Below are positions 53,852 to 63,778 of a DNA stretch of 64,000 nucleotides, one piece after another. The stretch is from Chryseobacterium piperi. GTDB taxonomy: Bacteria > Bacteroidota > Bacteroidia > Flavobacteriales > Weeksellaceae. The notes below the pieces were generated by a model. It made no database searches. It saw nothing but the letters and a program-made list of their open reading frames with translations, and was not told the DNA's origin. The position numbers and the translations under genes were made by a program. How positions within the stretch are numbered: position 1 is the stretch's first letter; each line of letters opens with the position of its first letter. Where the stretch lies: positions 310,001 through 374,000 of the forward strand of contig NZ_CP023049.2 of assembly GCF_002285635.2 (NCBI RefSeq), written 5' to 3'.

Positions 53852-54931
53852 TCATATCTCAAAAATAATACTCTCTTCATTGATTTTCTTGACCACACTT
53901 TCTGTACGTTCTTTATGCGTATCCGTAATAAAAATCTGTCCGAAGTTTTCCTGGTTGACCAATTCAATCAGTTGGGCAACTCTATGATCATCCAGCTTGT
54001 CAAAAATATCATCTAAAAGAAGGATAGGGGTTTTGCCAGTGAGTTCCTTAACAAGACTCATCTGAGCCAGCTTTAGGGAAATAAGGAAGGATTTTTGCTG
54101 TCCCTGGGAGCCTATTTTTTTTATCAGAACCGTATCCATTTCAAAAAGCAGATCATCTTTATGAATTCCTTTTGATGTGTAGGTCAGCATCCGGTCTCTT
54201 TCCAGGCTTTCTTTTAATAAATGTTCAAAAGGATTTTCTAGTAAATGAGATTCATAAATAACAGAAACCATTTCTTTTCCACCGGAGATAATCTGATAGA
54301 AATTTTGAACGATAGGATTCAGCTGAGAAACAAATTCCCGTCGCTTTTCGAAGATTTTAGTCCCAAATGTTGTGATGGGATCATCATAGATTTCTAACGA
54401 ATCTTTATCGAAGACTCTGTTTTTAGCGAAATATTTTAATAAGGCATTCCTTTGCTGAATCGTTTTCTGATACTGAATCAGATCAAAAAGATAAGCTGAA
54501 TCGGTCTGACAGATCATCGAATCCAGAAATTTTCTTCTGCTTTCCCCGGAATCTGAGATCAGGTTGGAATCATAAGGGGAAATCATTACACTAGGTAAAT
54601 ATCCGATATGATCGGCCATTCGGTCGTAGCTTTTGTCATTTTTCTTAATGATCTTTTTAGCTTCTTTAGGCTGAGATATTTTTATGGTATCTTCGCTGTC
54701 ATCATTGTCAATTTCTGCATCGATCGTAAAAAAGTCCTCTTCCCTTTTAATATTATTAAGATCGGTGTTTCCTAGAAAGCTTTTTCCTACTGATAAATAG
54801 TGTAAAGCATCCAGAATATTTGTTTTTCCAGCCCCATTATTCCCTACAAAGCAATTGATCTGAGGTGAAAATTCAAATTTTTTCTCAGCATGGTTTTTAA
54901 AATTGTACAGGGAAAGTTTCTTAATAATCAT
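53852..54931 (-). CDS. recF: DNA replication/repair protein RecF
   Basis: A 359-residue SMC-like ATPase starting MIIKKLSLYNFKNHAEKKF, with Walker A GNNGAGKTNILDALHYL near residue 31, the signature-like QGQQKSFLISLKLA near 276 and Walker B PILLLDDIFDKLD near 303. RecF binds gapped DNA with RecO/RecR to load RecA. Length and motifs are normal. It lies four bases after the UbiA-like gene, so the two are co-transcribed. Confidence 0.95.
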   Translation of the reverse strand: MIIKKLSLYNFKNHAEKKFEFSPQINCFVGNNGAGKTNILDALHYLSVGKSFLGNTDLNNIKREEDFFTIDAEIDNDDSEDTIKISQPKEAKKIIKKNDKSYDRMADHIGYLPSVMISPYDSNLISDSGESRRKFLDSMICQTDSAYLFDLIQYQKTIQQRNALLKYFAKNRVFDKDSLEIYDDPITTFGTKIFEKRREFVSQLNPIVQNFYQIISGGKEMVSVIYESHLLENPFEHLLKESLERDRMLTYTSKGIHKDDLLFEMDTVLIKKIGSQGQQKSFLISLKLAQMSLVKELTGKTPILLLDDIFDKLDDHRVAQLIELVNQENFGQIFITDTHKERTESVVKKINEESIIFEI

Positions 54932-54934
54932 TTG

Positions 54935-55690
54935 TCAAAAATACTTCATTATTCCTAAAAATAAAAAAGGAAGTGCAGAACAGGTTTCAACTCCGAAAGA
55001 AAAATAGGCGTCATCTCTCTTGTTTTCAGAAAAATAAATAAGAATATAGGTAACAATACTCGCCAAAAAAAATGAAAAAGAATACTGATACTCCAGAGTA
55101 AAGATGGCTATAATTAAGCTTGTAAAAACAAGCAGATAGGCAATGTATTTCGTATCCTGTATACCTATGATCTGTGGAAAGGTTTTCACGGTGTCGCTTT
55201 TCATATCTCTGATGTCAAAAGGAAGAACCAGGGCTGTAATAAAAAAGAAACTTATAAGAAAAATTGGGAGATTGAATTCAGGCAGCGTAAGCCAGCAATT
55301 GACAAGAGCCCATACCAATCCTACATAAAAGACTTTCAGGAGGGGAATTTTTCTAATATATACATCGAGAAAAAAGCTGTTATAAAGCAACCCTAAAACC
55401 ACAATAATAAACCATTTTATTAATCGTATTCCGTTGTGATTATGAATGATTAAAAATGCACAAATTACACCTGCTATAGCATTTAGTATTAATATTTTAA
55501 GAAAATGACGGGTGTATTGATACTTTGTGTACAGGTATCCACTAAAATAGGTGATGAAAATTAAGAATACAGAAGGAAAACGGAATGTGTTTTGCTCTTC
55601 CATGAAAAATACTGCAAAGAGAGTTCCCATTAATGAGACATAAAATTGGCTGTCAATGACGTATTTTTTCAGTATTTTTAAGAAATTCAT
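54935..55690 (-). CDS. UbiA-like membrane protein
   Basis: A 251-residue protein with eight or nine membrane helices. LPFDIRDMKSDTVKTFPQII near residue 170 matches the second Asp-rich motif of UbiA prenyltransferases (DxxDxxxD), and the spacing of helices fits. The first motif (NDxxDxxxD) is not visible in the N-terminal half, where only KYQYTRHF is charged, so activity is uncertain. This truncated-motif form is common next to recF in Flavobacteriia. Substrate unknown. Confidence 0.65.
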   Translation of the reverse strand: MNFLKILKKYVIDSQFYVSLMGTLFAVFFMEEQNTFRFPSVFLIFITYFSGYLYTKYQYTRHFLKILILNAIAGVICAFLIIHNHNGIRLIKWFIIVVLGLLYNSFFLDVYIRKIPLLKVFYVGLVWALVNCWLTLPEFNLPIFLISFFFITALVLPFDIRDMKSDTVKTFPQIIGIQDTKYIAYLLVFTSLIIAIFTLEYQYSFSFFLASIVTYILIYFSENKRDDAYFSFGVETCSALPFLFLGIMKYF

Positions 55691-55708
55691 TTATCAAAAA
55701 TAACGTTT

Positions 55709-58700
55709 ATGAAAAGATTTTCCAAGATTTTTATGCTTTTGCTTTTAACACTGAATTTTTCAGCTGTTTTCGCTCAGAAGTATTACGATACGGAGTGGAA
55801 AAAGATTGAAGAAAATAGTAAGAAAGGAGCCTATAAATCAAATCTTCCCATTGTTTTAGACATACAAAAACAAGCTATGAAAGAAAATAATACGCTTCAG
55901 CTGATCCGTTCTCTGAAAGCTGAGTTCAGTATTGTAAACCAAACTACCGACGATGACCAGAATAATTCTGCCTCAAAGTTTTTTAGTAAACTGCAAGATG
56001 CAGAAAAGCAATTAAAAGGGGATGAGAAGATCATTTATAAAGTACTCCTGAACGGATTCTTTTTAGATTACTATAATCAGAATGCCTGGCAGGTTAATGG
56101 CAGAACGAATATCAACTCACAGGATATCACACAGATTGAAACATGGAGTAAGCTGGATTTTAAAAATTACCTGACTAAAAGCTTTCAGGAGCTCGATCAG
56201 CAGAAGCCTGCAATGAAGAAAATTGCATTGGCAAAATATAAAGAAGCTTTCTCCAATACACAGGATATTACTTATTTTCCAACGCTGTTGGACTGGTATT
56301 CTCTTAAAAAAAACAATTTCTTATCAGAAAACGGTCTTTTTACCAAAAATGAAATCACGGAAAATAAAACACTGATCAATACTATTTTTGATGAATTAAT
56401 TGCTCAGAACAATGGAAATTCAAAGTTGTACTTCATGCACCAGAAATTGTCAGAGAACTGCAATTTAAACCAGTGCAAAGATAAATTAGCACAGCTTCAG
56501 AATCTTTTGAAATCTAATGAAGCAGGAGATTATAAAGTTCTGATCATGGATGCTATCATGAATGAACTGATCGCCAAGAAACAATCCAAAGAAGCATTGG
56601 CCGTTGCTAATCAGGCTAAAAGTGAGTATCCGAAATCTCCTTTTCTGGAAAACATTAGAAATAAGGAGAGCCAGATCACGAACCCGCTTTTAAACATTAA
56701 ATATGAGCAGCAGACCCAGGCTAACCTGCCGATCCATTTTGTGGCAGAATATAAGAATGTTCCTGAATTTTCATTACATATTTACGAAGTAAAAGAAGAC
56801 TTTACTTCGTTGATGCAGTATATTAAGAATTCCTATGGGAATACTTTTGCAAGAGTGAAAAAGAACCTTGTAAGAAAGGAAACGTATCAGCTTGGCAATG
56901 CTAAAGATTACCAGTCTCATAAAACCTCTTTGGAAATCAAACCACTTCCTTCAGGGGTATATGTTGTAGAATATCTGGTAGCGGGATCTGATAATGACGG
57001 GAAACAGAATTTTTATTTTTTAGTTTCTAATAATAAGGTCATCTATCAAAATAAAACAGACAGAAATCAGCTGGCCAACGAATTGAAACTGGTCAACAGT
57101 GACAATGGTAAAGCTGTCATCAATGAAAATCTTACCTTTTATGAATTTGTTGCCAACAAGACTTTAAACAAAGTTGATGGAAAAACGAATGATAAAGGAG
57201 TATTCAAATTTCCTTCCACAGCAAGTAATGACTATTACAGAACATTTCTGATCCAACAGCCTAAAAGCAATGATTACCAAATCATGCAGGTCTATGGAAA
57301 TAGTATAAGTTCGGAAGATTATAACCCTAATAAAGTGGCCCGTACGAAAGCTCAGATCTTTACAGACAGGGCTATTTACAGACCGGGACAAATCGTTTAT
57401 TTTAAAGTAATCAATACGAAAATTGATAAAGAAATAGAATCTGTAGCCTCCGGATTAAAACAAAAGATAACATTGCTTGATGCTAACAGCGAAGAAGTTT
57501 CTACACAGAATTTCTCAACCAACGAATTCGGATCGTATCACGGGAGTTTCATTCTGCCGAAAGGAAAGCTTAACGGTACATTCTATCTAAGCACGGATGG
57601 AGGAACCCAGGGATATAAAGATATCAGGGTTGAAGAATATAAACGACCTAAGTTTGAAGTGACTTTCGATCCTGTAAAAGACGAATATAAGTACGGTCAA
57701 ACCATAGAACTTAAAGGAAAGGCTACCATGTTTTCAGGGGTAGCTCTGAGCAATACGACGGTACAGTATGAAATCAAAAAGCATAATATCCGATGGAGGT
57801 ATTTCTGGTGGTATCCTCAGGGAGACGACAATGAAAACTCTATTCTTGGAGAGGCTAAAACCAATGAAAAAGGTGAATTTGTTATTCGTCTGGATCTTAA
57901 AAAAGATGAGAACCTTGAAGGAATCCAGATTGATAATTATGAAATTAATGCTTCTGTAACAGATATTAACGGAGAAACTCAATCGGCTAATACCCAGTTA
58001 AAAGTAGCTTCTGTTTCCCATTATATCAAAGCAGACGAAATCAAAAACGCTTTTGCCGGAGATAATGTAAAAGTGAAAGTTGAAACGAAAAACTATAACG
58101 AACAGAATCTTAAAAAATCATATCAGGCTAAATTGTCTAAACTACAGACTCCTGATCGTATTTTCAGAAAGAATTTTGAGAATGCAGTTCAGGATATGCC
58201 GCAATTAACGAAAGATCAATTCATCAGTAAATTTCCTCATGATCTATTTGATAAGAATGATGAAATGAAGAATTGGAAAGCTGAAAAAATTCTTTTCAAT
58301 AAAGTTCAGCAACCTGGTGCGGATTTGGTCTCTGATCTTGATCTTGGTAAATTGGAAGCCGGAGATTATCAATTGGAATTATATAATATTGAAGGTAAAG
58401 ACACTATTAAATCTTTACAAAATTTCAGTATCTGGGATAAAAATTCTTTAAAACCGAATCAGAAAACATTCCTGACGGTTCTTGAACCTAAAAGTGAATG
58501 GACCAGAGGAGAAAAAGCAAAAGTATATGTGTACTCTGCTATTCCGGATGCCGTGATTAATATCTTCGTTCAGGATGGTTCGGGAAAAACCGTTTCCGAA
58601 ACACAAAAACTGAAAAACGGAACTTTAGAATACCAGGTAGAAATCCCTAAAGATAAAAGTATATCTGCCCTGAATCTTCAGTTTCAAATGGTTGCTTTTA

Positions 58701-61597
58701 ATGACGTACAGACGGAGTCGGTTAATTTAAAAATTAAAAATTCAGAACAGCCTTTAAAAATTGAGACCGTTACTTTCAGAGATAAATTAGAACCTAATTC
58801 AAAAGAAAAATGGTCTGTTAAGGTTTCGGGGAATGATAAAGAAAAGATCAATGCTGAGGTTCTTGCCAATATGTACGATATGTCTTTGGATCAGTTTGCC
58901 GTGAATACATTTAATTGGGAGAATATATACAGTCCATACACTGTTATTACGTCATATGATATCAGACAAGACCTTTTACAGAAGTACTATCAAAAGAGAG
59001 TCAAGTATTTTAATGGGAAATCTGTTGAAGTACCGGTTTTCGACTGGTTTGACAACTCTCTTTACTATGATAAGACCGTACTTAATGAATTAGGAGGTAA
59101 GGCTGGTGGTATCCAGGTCAGACGTGAGCTTGGCTACAAGACAGCATATCCGCCTACCGCTATTGCTGCTAAATCGGAATTAACAGTAATGGAAGATAGA
59201 GTGGCACATGAAGTAGAAGTGACAGATGTGAAAAATAATAGTAAAGGAGCGAAATCTGAATCTCAGGAATCTTTAGAGAAAGTTCCGGTTCGTCAGAATC
59301 TGAATGAAACTGCATTTTTCTATCCTGCTTTAAAAACGGATGCAGAAGGAAACGTTAATTTTGAATTTACTTCTCCTGAAGCGTTAACGAAATGGAAGTT
59401 GATGTTTTTAGCACATACCAAAGATGCCAGAGCTGCAACATTAGAAAAGCAAGTGGTTACTCAGAAAGAATTTTCAGTAACTCCTAATTACCCTAGATTT
59501 TTAAGAGAGGGTGATGAGCTGAATTTACAATCAAAACTTTCAAATCTTACAAATAAACGATTATCAGGTTCTGCCGTTTTACAAATATTAGATGCTTTTA
59601 GCAATGAGGATATTTCTTCAAAATTCGGAATCAATTCCGGAACCCAGAATTTTGATTTGAATGAAAATGGAAATTCAGCGGTTACATGGAAGGTAAAAGT
59701 TCCGAACAATGTTTCATCCATCATTTTAAAAGTAGTGGCAAAAGCGGGAGCATACTCAGATGGTGAGCAGCAGGCCATTGCCGTTTTACCCAACAGAATG
59801 TTGGTGACAGATGCCGTTCCTGTTTTTGTAAAAGAAGGAGAAACCAAAACATTTGTATTGGATAATCTTAAAGATGCAAACTCAACAACACTTGCTAATG
59901 TTTCAAATACGTTGGAGCTGACTACAAACCCGATCTGGGAAATTATGTTTGCTCTGCCAAGCTTGAAAAACGATCAGAACAATTCTGCCGATGTAATCTT
60001 CAATAAATGGTTTGCAGATGTTTTAGCTTCTGAAATCTTTAAAGCAAATCCGAAAATGAAAACGGTTTTCAAAGAATATCAGAGCAAAGGATTATTAAAT
60101 TCAAATCTTGAAAAAAATCAGGAACTGAAACAATTGCTGCTTGAAGAAACACCTTGGGTACTGGAAAGTAAAAATGAACAGGAGCAAATGCAAAAGCTGG
60201 CTCTGTTATTCGATGCCAATACCATGAAGAATTCGATTAATCAGGATTGGGATGATTTCAGGAAATTACAAAATCCGGATGGAGGTTTCTCCTGGTATTC
60301 AGGTTATCCAAGTTCTTACGGAGTTTCCCTGTATATTCTTAAAAATCTAGGGAAGATCAATGTATGGCTAAAAGATCAAGTGAAAGATTACCAGAGTTCA
60401 GCGCAAAATGAAATGGTAGCCCAATTGGTACAGTATGTAGATAATGAAATCAATAAATATGCTGATGAAACAAAAGAAAATGTGTGGAATAACTGGACAT
60501 TGGATTATTTGGATACCAGAAATTATTGGGAAAAGCAATATCCTTTAAAAGGAAAAGGAGCTGCTCTGAAATCATTGGTAAAACAAAAAGCCAAAACGGC
60601 AAAGATTACTGATTTTACATTCTTCGGACTTCACCGTGCAGCTTTATTAATGAGTGATTACGGGTTGAAAGAAACTTCAGATAAATTGATGACCTATCTT
60701 AAAGAAACTTCTACGGACACTAAAACTCAGGGAGTATACTGGAAACAGAACCTTAATGATTGGGGCTGGTTCAGTTCAAAAATTGTCAATCATGCAGGAG
60801 CATTGGAAGCCTTTAACAAGCTGAAGCCGAATGATCAGAACTTTATTGAAGAAATGAAGATATGGCTGGTGACCCAGAAAGAAGTTAATTCGTGGGGAAG
60901 TTCGAGAGGAACTTCTGAAGTGATTTTCACAATTCTGAATTCAGGAAAATCATGGACGGGTGCAGAAAGTGATAAAGCAACAATTGTTTGGGGTGGTAAA
61001 GAACTGGTTCCGCAAACACAGGCGACAGGATATGTAAAGTCTACGATAAAAACAGATGTGATAGATAAAAATCTGGGTACGGTTACTGTAACAAAACCAG
61101 GTCCCGGAATTGTACAAGGAGGATTATTCTGGCAGTATTATGAAGATCTGGATAAAATAAAGTCTTCAGAAAGCTATATATCCATTACCAAAGAACTTTA
61201 TAAAAAGATAAAAACCGTTAATGGAGAAGAGTTGCAAAAAATCTCTGCCGAAACCCCTCTAAAAGTAGGAGATAAGGTAACGGTAAGAATGATTCTGAAT
61301 ACAGACAGACCTATGGAGTTCATTCATATCAAGGATATGCGTGCTGCAGGATTTGAGCCTGTAGATGTGTTGTCCGGATATCAATGGAAGAATAATCTGG
61401 GATATTATCAGTCTACAAAAGATGCTTCCACCAACTTCTATATTCAGTATATGCGAAAAGGAAAATATGTATTTGAATATGATTTTGTAGCTAACGCATC
61501 TGGAAAATTCTCCAATGGAATTACTACCATGCAGAATTATTATGCACCGCAAATGAATGCGCATACAAAAGGCAGTAATATTCAGATTTTGGAATGA
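55709..61597 (+). CDS. Large alpha-2-macroglobulin-family protein
   Basis: A 1962-residue exported protein (signal MKRFSKIFMLLLLTLNFSAV...FAQ). An N-terminal helical/TPR-like region of about 300 residues precedes macroglobulin beta-sandwich domains; TDRAIYRPGQIVYFKV near residue 551 is the family MG2-type signature, and ALTKWKLMFLAHTKDARA near 1226 is the A2M domain. The C-terminal alpha-alpha toroid is marked by NPDGGFSWYSGYPSS near 1522. No CxEQ thioester is visible, so it would trap proteases without covalent capture, as many Bacteroidetes members. It is probably tethered to or resident in the periplasm. An ecotin gene follows 40 bp downstream. Confidence 0.88.
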   Translation: MKRFSKIFMLLLLTLNFSAVFAQKYYDTEWKKIEENSKKGAYKSNLPIVLDIQKQAMKENNTLQLIRSLKAEFSIVNQTTDDDQNNSASKFFSKLQDAEKQLKGDEKIIYKVLLNGFFLDYYNQNAWQVNGRTNINSQDITQIETWSKLDFKNYLTKSFQELDQQKPAMKKIALAKYKEAFSNTQDITYFPTLLDWYSLKKNNFLSENGLFTKNEITENKTLINTIFDELIAQNNGNSKLYFMHQKLSENCNLNQCKDKLAQLQNLLKSNEAGDYKVLIMDAIMNELIAKKQSKEALAVANQAKSEYPKSPFLENIRNKESQITNPLLNIKYEQQTQANLPIHFVAEYKNVPEFSLHIYEVKEDFTSLMQYIKNSYGNTFARVKKNLVRKETYQLGNAKDYQSHKTSLEIKPLPSGVYVVEYLVAGSDNDGKQNFYFLVSNNKVIYQNKTDRNQLANELKLVNSDNGKAVINENLTFYEFVANKTLNKVDGKTNDKGVFKFPSTASNDYYRTFLIQQPKSNDYQIMQVYGNSISSEDYNPNKVARTKAQIFTDRAIYRPGQIVYFKVINTKIDKEIESVASGLKQKITLLDANSEEVSTQNFSTNEFGSYHGSFILPKGKLNGTFYLSTDGGTQGYKDIRVEEYKRPKFEVTFDPVKDEYKYGQTIELKGKATMFSGVALSNTTVQYEIKKHNIRWRYFWWYPQGDDNENSILGEAKTNEKGEFVIRLDLKKDENLEGIQIDNYEINASVTDINGETQSANTQLKVASVSHYIKADEIKNAFAGDNVKVKVETKNYNEQNLKKSYQAKLSKLQTPDRIFRKNFENAVQDMPQLTKDQFISKFPHDLFDKNDEMKNWKAEKILFNKVQQPGADLVSDLDLGKLEAGDYQLELYNIEGKDTIKSLQNFSIWDKNSLKPNQKTFLTVLEPKSEWTRGEKAKVYVYSAIPDAVINIFVQDGSGKTVSETQKLKNGTLEYQVEIPKDKSISALNLQFQMVAFNDVQTESVNLKIKNSEQPLKIETVTFRDKLEPNSKEKWSVKVSGNDKEKINAEVLANMYDMSLDQFAVNTFNWENIYSPYTVITSYDIRQDLLQKYYQKRVKYFNGKSVEVPVFDWFDNSLYYDKTVLNELGGKAGGIQVRRELGYKTAYPPTAIAAKSELTVMEDRVAHEVEVTDVKNNSKGAKSESQESLEKVPVRQNLNETAFFYPALKTDAEGNVNFEFTSPEALTKWKLMFLAHTKDARAATLEKQVVTQKEFSVTPNYPRFLREGDELNLQSKLSNLTNKRLSGSAVLQILDAFSNEDISSKFGINSGTQNFDLNENGNSAVTWKVKVPNNVSSIILKVVAKAGAYSDGEQQAIAVLPNRMLVTDAVPVFVKEGETKTFVLDNLKDANSTTLANVSNTLELTTNPIWEIMFALPSLKNDQNNSADVIFNKWFADVLASEIFKANPKMKTVFKEYQSKGLLNSNLEKNQELKQLLLEETPWVLESKNEQEQMQKLALLFDANTMKNSINQDWDDFRKLQNPDGGFSWYSGYPSSYGVSLYILKNLGKINVWLKDQVKDYQSSAQNEMVAQLVQYVDNEINKYADETKENVWNNWTLDYLDTRNYWEKQYPLKGKGAALKSLVKQKAKTAKITDFTFFGLHRAALLMSDYGLKETSDKLMTYLKETSTDTKTQGVYWKQNLNDWGWFSSKIVNHAGALEAFNKLKPNDQNFIEEMKIWLVTQKEVNSWGSSRGTSEVIFTILNSGKSWTGAESDKATIVWGGKELVPQTQATGYVKSTIKTDVIDKNLGTVTVTKPGPGIVQGGLFWQYYEDLDKIKSSESYISITKELYKKIKTVNGEELQKISAETPLKVGDKVTVRMILNTDRPMEFIHIKDMRAAGFEPVDVLSGYQWKNNLGYYQSTKDASTNFYIQYMRKGKYVFEYDFVANASGKFSNGITTMQNYYAPQMNAHTKGSNIQILE

Positions 61598-61637
61598 TTT
61601 TTGGCTAATAGCGAATAGTAAATAAAAAAGAAATAGA

Positions 61638-62126
61638 ATGAAATTTTCAAAATTGGTAATTACTGGATTGGTAATGATGGTAGGTGTAAATACTTTTGCT
61701 CAGAAAAAAGCAGAAAAGTTTGAAAAATTGGAGATAGAAATGTTTCCTAAAGCGAAAGAAGGATACAAGCAGGTGTATATCCAGCTTCCTGTTGCCAAAA
61801 ACGAACAAGACTTAAAAGTTGAGTTTTTTGTAGGTACTGAAAAGATGTTGGATTGTAACAACTATTTTCTGATGGGAAGTGTAAAATCTCAGGATCTGCA
61901 AGGCTGGGGATATAACTATTATGAAGTGGAATCCAATGGAGAGACAGCAGGAACATTAATGGCTTGTTTAGATAAGAAAATGACTAAGAAATTTGTTTAT
62001 ATTAAGCCTGAAATTACGAGATATAACAGTAAGTTACCTTTGGTATTCTATGTACCAAAAGACTTAGAAGTACGATACAGAGTACTGCGTCCTGATACTG
62101 CCATGAAAAAAGCAGTTCAAAGGTAA
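61638..62126 (+). CDS. eco: Ecotin, periplasmic serine-protease inhibitor
   Basis: A 162-residue protein with a signal peptide ending NTFAQ. Ecotin features are plain: EMFPKAKEGYKQVYIQLP, Cys73 in LDCNNYF, and the reactive loop GTLMACLD with P1 Met108 and Cys110 forming the loop disulfide, and VRYRVLRPD at the end (dimer arm). It inhibits trypsin-, chymotrypsin- and elastase-like proteases by dimeric clamping. It follows the macroglobulin gene closely and a terminator ends the pair, so both inhibitors are probably made together. Confidence 0.95.
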   Translation: MKFSKLVITGLVMMVGVNTFAQKKAEKFEKLEIEMFPKAKEGYKQVYIQLPVAKNEQDLKVEFFVGTEKMLDCNNYFLMGSVKSQDLQGWGYNYYEVESNGETAGTLMACLDKKMTKKFVYIKPEITRYNSKLPLVFYVPKDLEVRYRVLRPDTAMKKAVQR

Positions 62127-62149
62127 TTGAAATACGAATAATCAATAAG

Positions 62150-62169
62150 CTCCCCACATTGTTGGGGAG
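62150..62169 (+). terminator. Intrinsic terminator of the inhibitor operon
   Basis: CTCCCCA/TGGGGAG around six bases, followed by seven T. Confidence 0.85.
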
Positions 62170-62245
62170 TTTTTTTATTTAGCCATGAATGCACGAATGG
62201 TATTTTTGGTAATATATTTGTCATTGGCTTCGTCTAATCTTCGAT

Positions 62246-62282
62246 TTCAGAATGGAGCTGAAACAGCGGAGTGAAGAATCTC
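62246..62282. repeat. Degenerate genus repeat, left of IS110
   Basis: TTCAGAATGGAGC...GCGGAGTGAAGAATCT is a diverged version of the repeat at 63541. Both flank the IS110 element. Confidence 0.5.
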
Positions 62283-62365
62283 ATAGAGTATCAGGATCAT
62301 CAAGAGATTTCTCCTATCGTCCTTTAGATTTGTAAATAGTTAAATTTATAGAATTAAAGAAGAGA

Positions 62366-62500
62366 AAAGTGTTTAAGTAAACTAACCCTGTCTTAGAGTA
62401 AAACTCATATTTCGATTAAGACTTAAACACTTTCTTATCACAATCTCAGATAGAAATTCGGGCTAATGACCCATTATCAAGGAGTTGAGTTAATGATAAG
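62366..62500 (+). ncRNA. Candidate IS110 bridge RNA
   Basis: The leader of the IS110 transposase folds into two linked domains. A perfect 13-bp stem (AAAGTGTTTAAGT 62366-62378 with ACTTAAACACTTT 62421-62433) encloses GTCTTA/TAAGAC and a large internal loop. Directly after it, CTTATCA (62434) pairs with TGATAAG (62494) and encloses CTCA/TGAG and TAATG/CATTA. Two stems with internal loops just before the transposase are what is expected of the bridge RNA that pairs with target and donor DNA in IS110 elements. The exact ends and guide bases cannot be set without the element's junctions. Confidence 0.6.
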
Positions 62501-62532
62501 ATCTCTTCTTATTAATATGCAAAAACAAATTT

Positions 62533-63507
62533 ATGAAAAATGTAATTATTGGCATTGATGTGAGCAAGCTTACTCTCGATATTAGTGTACTTATTGATTC
62601 TACCTTTCAGTTTTTTACGATAGAAAACACGGTAAAAGCATTAAAAAAGTTTTTTAAAGAATTTAAAGAACACCAAGTGATGATAGCTATGGAGAATACT
62701 GGCCGTTATAATTATCACCTTTATGAAGTTTTACCCCTTTTTGAATTTAAGGTTTATGTTATTAATCCACTTCATATAAAGAGAAGTATAGGCCTGGTAA
62801 GAGGTAAGAATGACAAAATAGACAGTAAAAGAATCGCTTTATTCTTAGAAAAACACCATATTGATCTACGTATCTGGAGTCCTTGCAGTAAAACACTACA
62901 AAAAATCAAACTCTTAAATACTGAGAGAAGACTCCGTGTTAAAATAAGAGCAGCTTTACTCACCCAGTTAGCAGACCAGTCGCTTCTAAAAGGAATGCAG
63001 GATAAAGACCTTTTAAAACTCAATAAGGACTTCATTGCCTTATTAGACAAACAGATTTCATTCATTGAAGATAAAATCCTCTATCTTATTGAAAATGACG
63101 AAGTCTTGAAAGATCAATATCATCGAATTCAAACGATACCAGGTGTAGGCAAAGTTTTGGCTGCTAACATGCTTATTAAAACCAACGGCTTTACCGAGAT
63201 ACAATCTGCCAGAGAAATGTCCTGCTATGCTGGTGTAGCGCCATTTGAGTATCAATCTGGTACTTCATTGAAGTACAAATCAAAAGTATCCCCCCTGGCA
63301 GATAAGGAATTAAAAAAAATTCTTCATCTCGCTGCAATGAGCGCTATTCGGTTTAAAAATGATTTGGCTGTCTACTATCTAAGAAAAGTGTCAGAAGGTA
63401 AAAATAAAATGTCTGTTTTAAATGCGGTACGAAACAAAATTATACACCGAATTTATTCGTTAATTAAAAACAAAACTTTTTATCAAAATCAATTGGAAAT
63501 GTCATAG
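62533..63507 (+). CDS. IS110-family transposase (DEDD)
   Basis: A 324-residue protein. The N-terminal RuvC-like domain starts GIDVSKLTLDISV (first Asp) with MAMENTGRYNYHLYEVL-like Glu motif and RGKNDKIDSKRIA (DxxD). The C-terminal Transposase_20 domain has IQTIPGVGKVLAANMLI and EMSCYAGVAPFEYQSG containing the catalytic Ser region. It appears intact. IS110 enzymes are RNA-guided recombinases that leave few or no inverted repeats, in line with the lack of clear ends here. Confidence 0.93.
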   Translation: MKNVIIGIDVSKLTLDISVLIDSTFQFFTIENTVKALKKFFKEFKEHQVMIAMENTGRYNYHLYEVLPLFEFKVYVINPLHIKRSIGLVRGKNDKIDSKRIALFLEKHHIDLRIWSPCSKTLQKIKLLNTERRLRVKIRAALLTQLADQSLLKGMQDKDLLKLNKDFIALLDKQISFIEDKILYLIENDEVLKDQYHRIQTIPGVGKVLAANMLIKTNGFTEIQSAREMSCYAGVAPFEYQSGTSLKYKSKVSPLADKELKKILHLAAMSAIRFKNDLAVYYLRKVSEGKNKMSVLNAVRNKIIHRIYSLIKNKTFYQNQLEMS

Positions 63508-63778
63508 AAATCGAAATGACAAAGCTAAAACAGAACGTGTGTCATTCAGAATGTAGCGAAGCGGAATGAAGGAATCTAAACATAGTACTTAAACGTAAAT
63601 GGAAGCAGTGGGGTTTAAAATCTATTATTTTATTATCCCGCAGATTTCACAGATGGCGCAAATGTTTCTTGTCTGTGGCTAATCCAAATCTTTGTAGAGC
63701 CTTCGGTTTCTGAACACGGACGAAGCAGATTTTCATACGATAGTGTTGTAGAGAATGTTTTAAAGAGAGTTAATTATT
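63508..63778. other. IS110 right flank and repeat debris
   Basis: Holds the genus repeat GTCATTCAGAATG...GGAATGAAGGAATCT (63541-63577) and a phrase CCCGCAGATTTCACAGA near 63639 of another common Bacteroidetes intergenic repeat. No gene. Confidence 0.55.
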
